A DNA stretch of 64,000 bases, from NCBI RefSeq assembly GCF_900890425.1, contig NZ_CAAHFG010000001.1, positions 2,170,001 to 2,234,000 on the forward strand. The letters run 5' to 3'. The position numbers were made by a program, and so were the translations under genes. Positions 25,095-33,660 of the stretch are shown here, in pieces. Under the pieces are notes generated by a model. The model ran no database searches. It was not told the origin of the DNA and saw only the letters and a list, made by a program, of their open reading frames with translations. Positions within the stretch are counted from its first letter, which is position 1. The number at the start of each line of letters is the position of its first letter. The DNA is from Pontiella desulfatans. GTDB taxonomy: Bacteria; Verrucomicrobiota; Kiritimatiellia; Kiritimatiellales; Pontiellaceae.

Positions 25095-26108
25095 TAGGGG
25101 TATTCACTTCGCTGGACTAGACCCACATGTTGTGGTACACACGTTTCATGGAAGCGTATCCAAAGGATCTGGAAGAATTGGAACTGAACTTTTCAAGTGA
25201 AGAAGCATGTCGCGACTATCTTGCATCATTGCGATGGCCGAACGGCTTCCTTTGCCCGGCCTGTGGCCATGGGGAGTCGTGGCGACTGGCAGACGGCCTT
25301 TTCAAGTGCAAGAAGTGCAGTCGTAAAACATCTGTAACCTCGGGTACGATCTTTGAGGGCACCCGCAAACCGCTGGCGTCCTGGTTCAGGGCGATCTGGT
25401 GGGTGACAAGCCAGAAGAACGGAGCCAGCGCCCTGGGACTGATGCGCGTTCTCGGCCTCGGAAGCTACAAGACCGCATGGACGTGGCTGCACAAGCTCCG
25501 CCGGGCGATGGTACGTCCGGGACGGGAAAGACTGACCGGAACCGTGCAGGTGGATGAAACCTTCATAGGCGGCACAAGGCCCGGGAAACGGGGGCGCGGA
25601 GCCGAAGGTAAGACCCTTGTGCTGATCGTGGCGCAGGAGAATGGTAAGGCCGTCGGTCGCATTCGCCTTGTAAAAATACCCGATGCCTCATCCAAAAGTC
25701 TTGAAGGGGCCATCCGAGAAACAGTTGATCCGGGTACGCAGGTGAAGACGGACGGGTGGAAGGGGTACAATGGTTTGGGAGCTTTGGGCTACGACCATAA
25801 AGTCGTTCGGAAATCCGAGGATGTTGGCGCGAACCTGCTCCCCCTTTGCCATCGAGTCGCCAGTTTGCTTAAGCGGTGGCTTGGCGGAACACATCAGGGC
25901 GCAGTAAGTCACGAGCATTTGGCATACTATCTCGACGAATACACGTTCCGCTTCAACCGGCGCACTTCCCGCTCGCGGGGAATGCTGTTTTACCGTCTGC
26001 TACAAAATGCAGTCGCTATGGAACCCGTTCGGTTCAAGGAAATATCCCTGTCGGTCAGGGGAAGAAACCACAAGATACAGACTTAGTCCAGCGAAGTGAA
26101 TACCCCTA
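25095..26108 (+). mobile_element. IS1595-family insertion sequence with perfect ends
   Basis: The ends are TAGGGGTATTCACTTCGCTG on the left and its inverse CAGCGAAGTGAATACCCCTA on the right. An 8-bp target duplication, TTATTTTA, lies at 25087-25094 and 26109-26116. The element is 1014 bp long and contains one gene. Intact ends, an intact gene and a perfect duplication mean a recent insertion. Confidence 0.95.
25127..26086 (+). CDS. IS1595-family (ISXO2-like) transposase
   Basis: The 319-residue protein has a zinc ribbon (CPACGHGESW with CKKCSRKTS) at residues 44-66 and a helical DNA-binding region. The ISXO2-like DDE domain starts at VQVDETFIGG, with the second Asp in VKTDGWKGYNGL. The C-terminal YTFRFNRRTSRSRG is the usual YxxRFNRR motif of the family. 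An alternative start is the ATG at 25148. The frame is complete and lies between perfect inverted repeats, so it is probably active. Confidence 0.93.
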   Translation: MLWYTRFMEAYPKDLEELELNFSSEEACRDYLASLRWPNGFLCPACGHGESWRLADGLFKCKKCSRKTSVTSGTIFEGTRKPLASWFRAIWWVTSQKNGASALGLMRVLGLGSYKTAWTWLHKLRRAMVRPGRERLTGTVQVDETFIGGTRPGKRGRGAEGKTLVLIVAQENGKAVGRIRLVKIPDASSKSLEGAIRETVDPGTQVKTDGWKGYNGLGALGYDHKVVRKSEDVGANLLPLCHRVASLLKRWLGGTHQGAVSHEHLAYYLDEYTFRFNRRTSRSRGMLFYRLLQNAVAMEPVRFKEISLSVRGRNHKIQT

Positions 26109-26176
26109 TTATTTTATTATTGTCCTGAACGGATCCAAACGATTCGTGTCCATGAATGTATTCTAAAAGGAAATTC

Positions 26177-29100
26177 ATGAAAAATACCCTGTTTATATGC
26201 TTATTATCCGTCATTGCCCTCCAGTCCAAAGCGGCCACCTTGTCCTACGAAACCGTTATTCCGACGGCCAATACCGTGACCGGCAGCAACCGGACTCCGG
26301 AAGCGGATAAGTTTGTCAGCCTCGGTGCCGCTCGGAATGGCGGCCAAACCTTCACGGCCCCCGTCGCCCACTCGACGATCACCGAAGTATGGTTCGAAGT
26401 CGGGCAGGATCTCGGCGCGACCGTGACGGGTACGGAACGTGTTGAACTGATGTTTTGGAACAATACGGGATCCGATTCCTGGATCGGTCTGCCGGACTCA
26501 TCTACCGCCCCAACGCTGAATGCGACCACCTACGCCACCTCGCTCGGAACGGTTGACTATCCCGTAACAAACGACATCACCGCAGGTACCTGGCTCAAAT
26601 TTACACTGGATGCATCGGATCAGGCCGCGGTCGGCGCGCTGGCCGCCGGGAGAGAATATGGTTTCACCCTTTATGCATCGGATCTCACACTCAGCCTCTC
26701 GCGCCATACCGACACCTCCGTTTCCGGCTATAACATCGGTGCGGTGGTTTCTTCCAACGGGAGTATTGACCCTAAACTTGCCGGCAGCCGCGACTGTAAC
26801 TTTTTCGTCGTTCACGCCCCGATATCGGCATCCTACGAAACCCATATCCCGACCACCGGAATAATTGCGTCAGAAAATGCCGTTCACCAAAATAACTATG
26901 CCCTCGACGGCAACAACTTTGCCGGACAAACCTTCACCACCACCAACGACTATTCCGCCGTCACTGAAATCTGGTTCCAATCCGCCACCACAACTTCTCT
27001 GGTCGGCTCTGCTTCGGTAGATCTCTCTTTCTGGAATAATACCGATGAAGCCGGCAACGACTGGAGCAGCGCCACCTCCCTTCCCTCTGCTAATTCCACC
27101 TCGCTCGGCAGCTATTCCCTGCCATCCGGAGATCTCACAGCTTTCAGTTCGTGGATTCGAATCCCGCTGTCCGCCGCCGACCAAGCAACCATCGGGCGAC
27201 TGGTGACCGGCCAACAGTATGGATTTTCTATCTCGCTTGGCGATGACGGAAACCTTTTCAGAATCGCCCGTTCGGGTAATACGAGCGGGACACCCGCAGG
27301 CTATGCCGGCGGCGCGGGATTCATCGATAGCGGTTCCGATGGAAACTCAGGAACGCGCGATGCCAATTTCTTCATTACAGGCATGCTGGACCCACAGACT
27401 CCATACGCTCCGGTTGCCGTAAACGATGCCTACCTCGCCACCACCAACCGAACCCTCTCCATTCCTGCCCCTGGCGTGCTACGCAACGATTCCGACGCCA
27501 ACGGCAATCACACCATGAATGCCGTCGTGGCTTCTGAACCGGCACATGGAATCCTTTCGCTTCCCCCCGATGGATCTTTCGATTACACCCCCGACACCGA
27601 ATATACCGGAACGGATTCGTTTACCTATGCAGTCACCGATGGCATTTTCACCAGCGCAACGACCACGGTATCGATCCAGGTCGGAAGCCAACCCAACTTC
27701 ATCATCATTTATGCCGATGACATGGGTTTTGGCGACGCAGGCTTCAACGGCTTCTCAGACATCTACACCCCTAGTATGGATACGTTTGCCAGCAACGGCG
27801 TTCAATTCACGCAAGGCTATGCCTGCGACTCCGTTTGCGGCCCCTCGCGAGCCGGACTCATGACCGGTGTCTATCCCGCCCGCATGGGCGTCCTCTCCAA
27901 CCCCGCTGCAGGGAACGGCCTGACCATCACCCAGCCGATGATCTCTGAAATGCTCAAACCCAAAGGATATAGCACCGCCGTCTACGGTAAATGGCACCTG
28001 GGAGAAGAGGAAGGCCTGATTCAACCCCTCGACCGCGGATTCGATGAATTTTTCGGGTTCCTCGGCGGAGCCCATAAATTTGCCGAAAATACCGATCCGG
28101 ATAATCTCTTCATGGAAGGTCGCGAACCGGCCGTCATGCCAGCCGAATATTACCTGACCGACCTAATTTCCGACCGCTCAGTGGAGTTCATCGAACAAAA
28201 TACCAACACCCCGTTCTTCCTGTACGTGGCCTACAACGCCGTCCATTCCCCATGGGATGAAGTTCCCTCCAACTATATAGATCGCGTGGAAGCCGCCACC
28301 ACAACCATTCCGACCAACTGGCCGCACCGCACCCTGTTCGCAGCCAACCTACTGGCTATGGACGATGGGGTCGGGCAGATTATGGAGGCCCTTGAAGCCA
28401 ACGGACTGAGCGAAAATACGCTCGTCTTCTTTATTTCCGACAACGGCACCCCCGAAGGACAGAACGATCCGATCAACGGCACCCCCGTGGCTCCCGACCA
28501 CAAATCATCCACAGGCGGCTTTCGTGGCTGGAAAGGCGACACCTATGAAGGCGGTATCCGCGTTCCTTTCACGATGCAGTGGAAAGGGCGGATTCCTGCC
28601 GGACTCGTGTATGAAAACCCCGTCATCAACCTGGATGCCGCCGCCACCATCTTCGAACTCGCGCAGGCCGGCAGTCCGCAGCAGCACCGATATGAAATTC
28701 CGAGCGGACAGGAAGCACGCTTCCCCTATCCCACCTTTGAGCCGGACGGCGTGAACCTCATGCCCTACCTCACCGGCCAAAATCCGAACAACCCGCATAA
28801 TAGACTCTATTTCCGCCATGGGGAAAAACATGCCGTCATTGTGGATGGCCTGAAGCTCACCTGGAACACCCGCAAACTTGAGGATCGCGGTGATGAAATC
28901 ATCGAAGTGGATCGCGTATTTGACCTTGCCGTCGACCCGTTCGAAACCTACGATCTGGCCCCCGCCAATCCCCAACTGACCGAAAGGCTCAAGCGCGAAT
29001 TCGCCATGTGGGACTGCGCCATGGATCCGGTGGTCTGGGGTTCCGAACCAAATAACCGCGTCTGCCTCATCCCATCCGACGGCTACCTCACCTGGGCCGG

Positions 29101-29485
29101 CGAAAAAACCAACGACACCCGAACCAGCGTTTCCGGTGCCTATGCCGACCTCGACGGCGACGGAACCATCAACTATTTAGAATATGCCTTTGATGGACCG
29201 CCGCTCAGCGTAACCACGGGCCAACCCTTCCAGGTCCAGACCCCCATGCGCCATAACGATCCGTCTATTAGTTATGTTATCCAGATCAGTTCCGACCTTA
29301 AAACATGGGAGACCTTTTCCCTTTCGTATAGTGATGGCTCATGGATCAGCTCGGATCCCGCCGGAATCCAGCAGGCGGCCTACATGGATAACGGGAATGG
29401 AACCGGAACGCTCGCCCTGCAGACCGGATCAGCCTTTGCAGGGGAATCCCCGTTGTTTTTCCGCGTCGGCGTACATATGCAATAA
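26177..29485 (+). CDS. Giant multidomain exported S1 sulfatase
   Basis: The ATG at 26177 (after AAAAGGAAA) gives 1102 residues with a signal peptide ending SKA. Residues 21-205 and 215-410 are two copies of a beta-sandwich domain. The copies begin SYETVIPT and SYETHIPT, share GGQTFT/AGQTFT and TEVWFE/TEIWFQ, and are likely carbohydrate-binding. Residues about 415-505 are a cadherin-like or Big domain (DGSFDYTPDTEYTGTDSFTY). The sulfatase domain starts near 510 (NFIIIYADDMGFGDAGFNG) and has CGPSR at Cys554, GKWHLG and ISDNGTPEG. The C-terminus has DLDGDGTINYLEYAFDG and a beta module, as in the sulfatases at 10559 and 59846. It probably acts at the cell surface on bound polymer. Confidence 0.9.
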   Translation: MKNTLFICLLSVIALQSKAATLSYETVIPTANTVTGSNRTPEADKFVSLGAARNGGQTFTAPVAHSTITEVWFEVGQDLGATVTGTERVELMFWNNTGSDSWIGLPDSSTAPTLNATTYATSLGTVDYPVTNDITAGTWLKFTLDASDQAAVGALAAGREYGFTLYASDLTLSLSRHTDTSVSGYNIGAVVSSNGSIDPKLAGSRDCNFFVVHAPISASYETHIPTTGIIASENAVHQNNYALDGNNFAGQTFTTTNDYSAVTEIWFQSATTTSLVGSASVDLSFWNNTDEAGNDWSSATSLPSANSTSLGSYSLPSGDLTAFSSWIRIPLSAADQATIGRLVTGQQYGFSISLGDDGNLFRIARSGNTSGTPAGYAGGAGFIDSGSDGNSGTRDANFFITGMLDPQTPYAPVAVNDAYLATTNRTLSIPAPGVLRNDSDANGNHTMNAVVASEPAHGILSLPPDGSFDYTPDTEYTGTDSFTYAVTDGIFTSATTTVSIQVGSQPNFIIIYADDMGFGDAGFNGFSDIYTPSMDTFASNGVQFTQGYACDSVCGPSRAGLMTGVYPARMGVLSNPAAGNGLTITQPMISEMLKPKGYSTAVYGKWHLGEEEGLIQPLDRGFDEFFGFLGGAHKFAENTDPDNLFMEGREPAVMPAEYYLTDLISDRSVEFIEQNTNTPFFLYVAYNAVHSPWDEVPSNYIDRVEAATTTIPTNWPHRTLFAANLLAMDDGVGQIMEALEANGLSENTLVFFISDNGTPEGQNDPINGTPVAPDHKSSTGGFRGWKGDTYEGGIRVPFTMQWKGRIPAGLVYENPVINLDAAATIFELAQAGSPQQHRYEIPSGQEARFPYPTFEPDGVNLMPYLTGQNPNNPHNRLYFRHGEKHAVIVDGLKLTWNTRKLEDRGDEIIEVDRVFDLAVDPFETYDLAPANPQLTERLKREFAMWDCAMDPVVWGSEPNNRVCLIPSDGYLTWAGEKTNDTRTSVSGAYADLDGDGTINYLEYAFDGPPLSVTTGQPFQVQTPMRHNDPSISYVIQISSDLKTWETFSLSYSDGSWISSDPAGIQQAAYMDNGNGTGTLALQTGSAFAGESPLFFRVGVHMQ

Positions 29486-29635
29486 CGCAGTATCATCTAT
29501 CCGGGATTCCATACACTGCATGCAACGGCTTCACCGCCTTGGATTTTATCTTCTTTCCTGTCCTGATCCCGGAACCTCCAGACGTGTTGAGTATATAAAC
29601 CTGATGAACAATGAGATAAACGGAGGAACGGGATC

Positions 29636-31639
29636 GTGAAAAAACGGCTGATCGGTGTAGTTTTACTGGCATTCATTACGGGAAGTCTAAACGCAGCCGG
29701 CCCGGCGAACCTATCGGTCGGCTGGGGGCGCGCAATGACCCCCGGCGATCCGGTTGAGGATCTGCCGGCCGCCTGGGGGGCCTACCTCGTCGAAACCTCT
29801 AACGTACCCGGCTTTGCCCAGGATATCACAGTAACCGGCTACGACATCACCTTTACACTCTCCATCGAAGCCGCCAATGCGTCCCTGATTAACGGCGACG
29901 GCACAACCGGACTGATTAACTCCCGTGTAACCGGAGAGGATATCTGCATTCTCGGCGGAAGCTCGGACATCCGGACGGATGCCCGGGATCCGGGCGAAAG
30001 CGATGACGAAGGTCTTCGACTGATCCTTTCCGCGAGTGGATCCGGCGTCACCAACCTGACCGACCTTTCCCTGGATTTTCTTCGGGTCAGACGCTTTTCA
30101 ACAGAAAACGGACCAAATGGCCAAATCACCTTTTATGACGGAACAAACCGGACCGGAAACAGCTTTATCGGCACCAACACACATGATGAATTCCTTGGTG
30201 ATTTTGTGTATACCGACCACCCCGTATTGACCAATGAATATACGCTGACCGAGCTGACACCGCTTTCCACCAACAATATCGGCGGAATCGGTGATGGATC
30301 CTGGGTTATGGAACTGTATGCAACAGATGCGTTAACCAACAGTACGTTCTCGTTGGGGGATATCAAAGTAAACTTTTCTCTGGCTCACTATGAGAATACG
30401 GCACCGGAAGCCGATGACCTGGATTTGGAAACCCCAATCGACACGGCACTCGATATCACACTCCGTGCATATGATTTTGAACAGGGTCCGTTGACCTACG
30501 TCATCCTGGATCAACCGACATCCGGCATCGTTACCGGAACAACGCCAAACGTAACCTATGTTCCCGATACCGGATTCACGGGTAATGACAGCTTCACCTT
30601 TACGGCTTCTGACGGCGGGCTGTCCAGCACTGGTACGGTATCCATTACCGTCACACCGGAGTACCATTATATGGCATTCGGAGAGGATTACTATTCAGAA
30701 GGCGGTATTCCATGGAACTTTGAAACGGCGGCCACCAATTCAACATCCCACACCACAAACGGGATTACGTTTACCGTCACCTTAGTGAGTGCGAATGAAT
30801 CCGGGTCATACAAGGTCTATAACCGCAATACCGGTAACGACATCAGTATCACGGAAGGAAACCGTTCCGACCGCATTGATCCGCGCTCCGCGGGACCGGC
30901 CGATGACGAAGGCTTGCGGATGACCGTTTCCGTCGCGGGTGAAGGCGTCTCAAACCTGACCGAGATCGCATTGGATGAAATTGTTCTACGCCGTTTTTCC
31001 ACCGGCACCGAAATCGTCCATTATTATGATGGACCGAACGGAACGGGTACCCCCTATCCCACCACCCATGCTGCCGCCGCGGTTTCCGGGAACGAACTGT
31101 TTTCCGCCGGAGGCCTTACTCCACTGAGCCTTGCGAATGCAGGCGGAGCTGGCAATGGCAGTTGGCTGTTGGAAATGTGGTGCCGCACCGACGGTCAGGA
31201 CTTCAACCTCGGGGATGTCAAGCTGCGCTATGCATTGAAAAGTACATCCGGAACCACGTTTGCGGACTGGGCCGCCGGATGGGGCGTCAATATCGGCACT
31301 CAAACAAATGACTATGAGCCGGATGGCATGGATAACCTGATGGAATATGCCCTCGGCGGCAACCCCACCAATGAGGATGCGGCAACGGTTCTACCGGCGT
31401 ACGGGATCCTTGATGACGGATCGAACTGGTTCTATCATATTCATACTGAACGCACGGATGACAGTACGTTGAGCTTTACCGTTGATATGAAAACTGATCT
31501 GGTTGCTGACTCAGGCTGGACCACCAATGGCCTTATCTTCACAGGGGAATCTCCAGTAGTGGACCACTTTAAGTCTGTCACCAACCGCACCGATATCGAT
31601 TCGGCCGAATTCATTCGCATGAAAGTCGAACAGAACTGA
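29636..31639 (+). CDS. Exported protein with duplicated beta domain and cadherin-like middle
   Basis: A GTG start at 29636 follows CGGAGGAACGG. The 667-residue protein has a signal peptide (RLIGVVLLAFITGSLNA). Two similar domains of about 200 residues flank a cadherin-like domain. The first contains DIRTDARDPGESDDEGLRL and VRRFS, the second DRIDPRSAGPADDEGLRM and LRRFS. The central domain has TYVPDTGFTGNDSFTFTASD. The C-terminus shows EPDGMDNLMEYALGGNPTN and ends in a beta module found on several sulfatases here. There is no catalytic signature, so it may be a binding or adhesion protein partnered with the giant sulfatase 150 bp upstream. A strong terminator follows. Confidence 0.8.
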   Translation: MKKRLIGVVLLAFITGSLNAAGPANLSVGWGRAMTPGDPVEDLPAAWGAYLVETSNVPGFAQDITVTGYDITFTLSIEAANASLINGDGTTGLINSRVTGEDICILGGSSDIRTDARDPGESDDEGLRLILSASGSGVTNLTDLSLDFLRVRRFSTENGPNGQITFYDGTNRTGNSFIGTNTHDEFLGDFVYTDHPVLTNEYTLTELTPLSTNNIGGIGDGSWVMELYATDALTNSTFSLGDIKVNFSLAHYENTAPEADDLDLETPIDTALDITLRAYDFEQGPLTYVILDQPTSGIVTGTTPNVTYVPDTGFTGNDSFTFTASDGGLSSTGTVSITVTPEYHYMAFGEDYYSEGGIPWNFETAATNSTSHTTNGITFTVTLVSANESGSYKVYNRNTGNDISITEGNRSDRIDPRSAGPADDEGLRMTVSVAGEGVSNLTEIALDEIVLRRFSTGTEIVHYYDGPNGTGTPYPTTHAAAAVSGNELFSAGGLTPLSLANAGGAGNGSWLLEMWCRTDGQDFNLGDVKLRYALKSTSGTTFADWAAGWGVNIGTQTNDYEPDGMDNLMEYALGGNPTNEDAATVLPAYGILDDGSNWFYHIHTERTDDSTLSFTVDMKTDLVADSGWTTNGLIFTGESPVVDHFKSVTNRTDIDSAEFIRMKVEQN

Positions 31640-31660
31640 TTTCCCTGGCAGCTGAAATAC

Positions 31661-31688
31661 AAAGCCCCGGTCCAATGCCGGGGCTTTT
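31661..31688 (+). terminator. Strong intrinsic terminator
   Basis: AAAGCCCCGG, a seven-base loop and CCGGGGCTTTT form a 10-bp perfect stem with a T tract, 20 bp after the stop codon of the repeat protein. Confidence 0.92.
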
Positions 31689-31730
31689 CATATTTTTTGC
31701 ACATGCATAATGAACGTAATAAGGGTATAC

Positions 31731-32336
31731 ATGCAGCTATTCATGGATACATACAATACAAGACAAACCCTGATTATGCGGGTCAAAAACCAGCATGACG
31801 ACCCGTCGTGGGAGGAGTTTGCCAATATTTACCGTGGCTATATCTACGCCGTTATCCGGAACATGGGCATCGCCGAATCCGATCGCGAAGAGCTCGTGCA
31901 GCAAACCCTGATCAAACTCTGGAAAAAACTGCCCGATATCGATGTGGAACACTCCGGAAAATTCCGCAGCTGGCTCAGCACCCTGACCAAAAACTGTGTC
32001 ATTGATTTTATCCGTAAACGGAAGCGCGAAATCAACCTCCGGGAAAAAGCCGCCGACCAGGAAGACCAGCAACAGGTGAACACCGTTCTTCCCGACATTG
32101 ACCGGATTTCGGAAGCGGCCTGGAAGCAGCATCTGGCCGCCCTCGCTCTCGACAATATTGAGCCCCACTTTTCCGGCAAGGCAGTCAATGTATTCCGGCT
32201 CAGCCTGCAGGGGTTGGATGTTCCGGCAATCGCCGAAAAACTTGAAATTAAAGAGGAATCGGTCTACCGACTCAAAACCCGCGTTAAAGCCCGCCTCATC
32301 GAAGAAATCCAACGCCTGCGCTCCGAGCTGGAATAG
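31731..32336 (+). CDS. ECF-type RNA polymerase sigma factor
   Basis: I choose the ATG at 31731 (MQLFMDTYN), which has AAGGG at good spacing, giving 201 residues. Region 2 is clear: WEEFANIYRGYIYAVIRNMG, then SDREELVQQTLIKLWKKLP and FRSWLSTLTKNCVIDFIRKRKRE. Region 4 is at the end: FRLSLQGLDVPAIAEKL followed by ESVYRLKTRVKARL. This is the layout of sigma factors that PVC bacteria encode next to a Ser/Thr kinase. Here a kinase-like gene lies convergently at 33661-35691, with an IS110 insertion between the two. The pair probably regulates an envelope or polysaccharide response. No anti-sigma factor is seen. Confidence 0.88.
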   Translation: MQLFMDTYNTRQTLIMRVKNQHDDPSWEEFANIYRGYIYAVIRNMGIAESDREELVQQTLIKLWKKLPDIDVEHSGKFRSWLSTLTKNCVIDFIRKRKREINLREKAADQEDQQQVNTVLPDIDRISEAAWKQHLAALALDNIEPHFSGKAVNVFRLSLQGLDVPAIAEKLEIKEESVYRLKTRVKARLIEEIQRLRSELE

Positions 32337-32375
32337 TGGCGTAGCCGCCCTGGAGCAACAGTGCTTAACAGCAAC

Positions 32376-33290
32376 CTAAATTTCAGCATTTTTAACGGCG
32401 GAGTTGGCGGCGATGAGCAACTTTCTCATGACCGCCGTAAGCGCGACCATTTTGGGGCGGTGGTTTTCATTTACCAGACGCTGGTAGAACTCGCGCAGAA
32501 CGGGGTTGTATGTCCTGGCGTTCATGGCAGCCATGTACAGACAGGAGCGCAGCCTGCGCCTTCCTCCGCAGACATGCCGTCTGCCGGACTTGCCCCCGCT
32601 GTCCCGGTTGAAGGGAGCGAGTCCCGCCAGCGACGCGATCTCCCTGCGCGAAAGCGTGCCGATCTCGGGGAGATGGGCGAGCAGTGTCACCGCATTGACG
32701 ATGCCCAGACCTTTGATGGACTGGATGCACTTGGCCTTCTTCGTCATGGTTGCGTCTTCGGCAAGGGTGTCAGTGATTTTCGCTTCGATTTTCTCGAGCT
32801 GCTTTTCAAGCCATTTGAGGTGCTGTTTGATCAGTCTGATCATCTCCGGCTCGTCGGCGGTTCCCAAGCGGTTCTTCTCGGCCGGATGCATGTCGCTCAG
32901 GTGCACCCTTCGGTCAACGAGAGCGGTGAGCCTACGCTGCGCAGAGGAAGGCTTCTTGGACGGCTTGGGCTCGGTGTGCGACGCAAAGTCGCAAATCATC
33001 CGCGCGTCGATCGGGTCGGTCTTGGCGATCTGCCCCATGCCCAGCGCGAAGTGCCGGACACGCGACGGGTTCACGATGCTCGCGGTGCCGTCGGCGGCCA
33101 TCACCATCCAGGCGGCCATGCGTTCGTAGCCTCCCGTGGACTCGAAGACATAGTGGGCGTTGCCCGCCCAGTTCATAAGCGCCGTGGCACCCTCGCAGGT
33201 GTTGTCGAAGCGCCGCGCTGTTTTTCCATTGAAGGCGTCCAGATGCTTCTTGGAAACATCGACGCCGCAGTATACTTTTTCCATGTTCAT
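32376..33290 (-). CDS. IS110-family DEDD transposase (recombinase), copy B
   Basis: The 304-residue protein is the same as that at 4715-5629 except for Pro instead of Thr in the DMHPAEKN segment. All DEDD residues and the C-terminal serine region are intact. The proline is probably the ancestral or a neutral state; nothing indicates loss of function. The upstream noncoding region is also conserved, so both copies should make the same bridge RNA. Confidence 0.95.
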   Translation of the reverse strand: MNMEKVYCGVDVSKKHLDAFNGKTARRFDNTCEGATALMNWAGNAHYVFESTGGYERMAAWMVMAADGTASIVNPSRVRHFALGMGQIAKTDPIDARMICDFASHTEPKPSKKPSSAQRRLTALVDRRVHLSDMHPAEKNRLGTADEPEMIRLIKQHLKWLEKQLEKIEAKITDTLAEDATMTKKAKCIQSIKGLGIVNAVTLLAHLPEIGTLSRREIASLAGLAPFNRDSGGKSGRRHVCGGRRRLRSCLYMAAMNARTYNPVLREFYQRLVNENHRPKMVALTAVMRKLLIAANSAVKNAEI

Positions 33291-33300
33291 ATTTGCTCCT

Positions 33301-33561
33301 ACTTGCTAATGCGAGCTCGCTCGTACGGCTCATGCAACAGTTCGAGTTCAATATGGCAACCATCCGGCGGATCCGGGCTCCAGGACGTTCGCCCAAGGCG
33401 AACCAGTGCGCGACGATCTCACCGGACGGGAACCTCTCCCGGCTGGCCGGCCGGGGGAGGCACTCCTCTACGAGGATTGCACAACCCCTTTCACGGGAAA
33501 AAGGATTTCTCCGACGCTATAGAAATTCATTCTCAAAATCCTTTTTCCCTACCTGTTTTGA
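33301..33561 (-). ncRNA. Candidate IS110 bridge RNA, copy B
   Basis: The guide segments seen in copy A are unchanged here: GCGCACU at 33411-33405, GUCCUGGAG at 33386-33378, CUGUUGC at 33340-33334 and CGUACGAG at 33327-33320. At this insertion site the left target is CCGCACT, so the left guide matches six of seven bases, and the right guide matches fully with one G-U pair. Confidence 0.72.
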
Positions 33562-33660
33562 GTTGGTTGGAAAACATACAAGTGCGGAGACCCCGTCTCC
33601 GCTCTTGATCTACGGAAAGCGGCATCGCTGATGCCGCACTCCAAAGCGCTTCGCGCAATC

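Larger units (their letters stand above)
32354..33582 (-). mobile_element. IS110-family insertion sequence, copy B (complete)
   Basis: This is the second copy of the element at 4693-5921, shifted by 27661 bp, with the same CT border dinucleotides. It sits between the converging sigma-factor and kinase-like genes, inside a REP-like repeat, and disrupts no gene. The only difference I noticed is at 32885 (G here, T at 5224). Confidence 0.9.
32337..33659. repeat. REP-like palindromic repeat, split by IS110 copy B
   Basis: GGCGTAGCCGCCCTGGAG lies left of the element and TGCGGAGACCCCGTCTCCGC right of it. These are followed by the GCGGCATC/GATGCCGC hairpin and CACTCCAAAGCGCTTCGCGC. Together they make the same modular repeat as at 18541, with different hairpin modules. 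Confidence 0.8.

Noticed and set aside
31710-31730. Upstream ATG at 31710 as the sigma-factor start
   Set aside because: The ATG at 31731 has a better-spaced AAGGG site, and the seven extra residues are not part of region 2.
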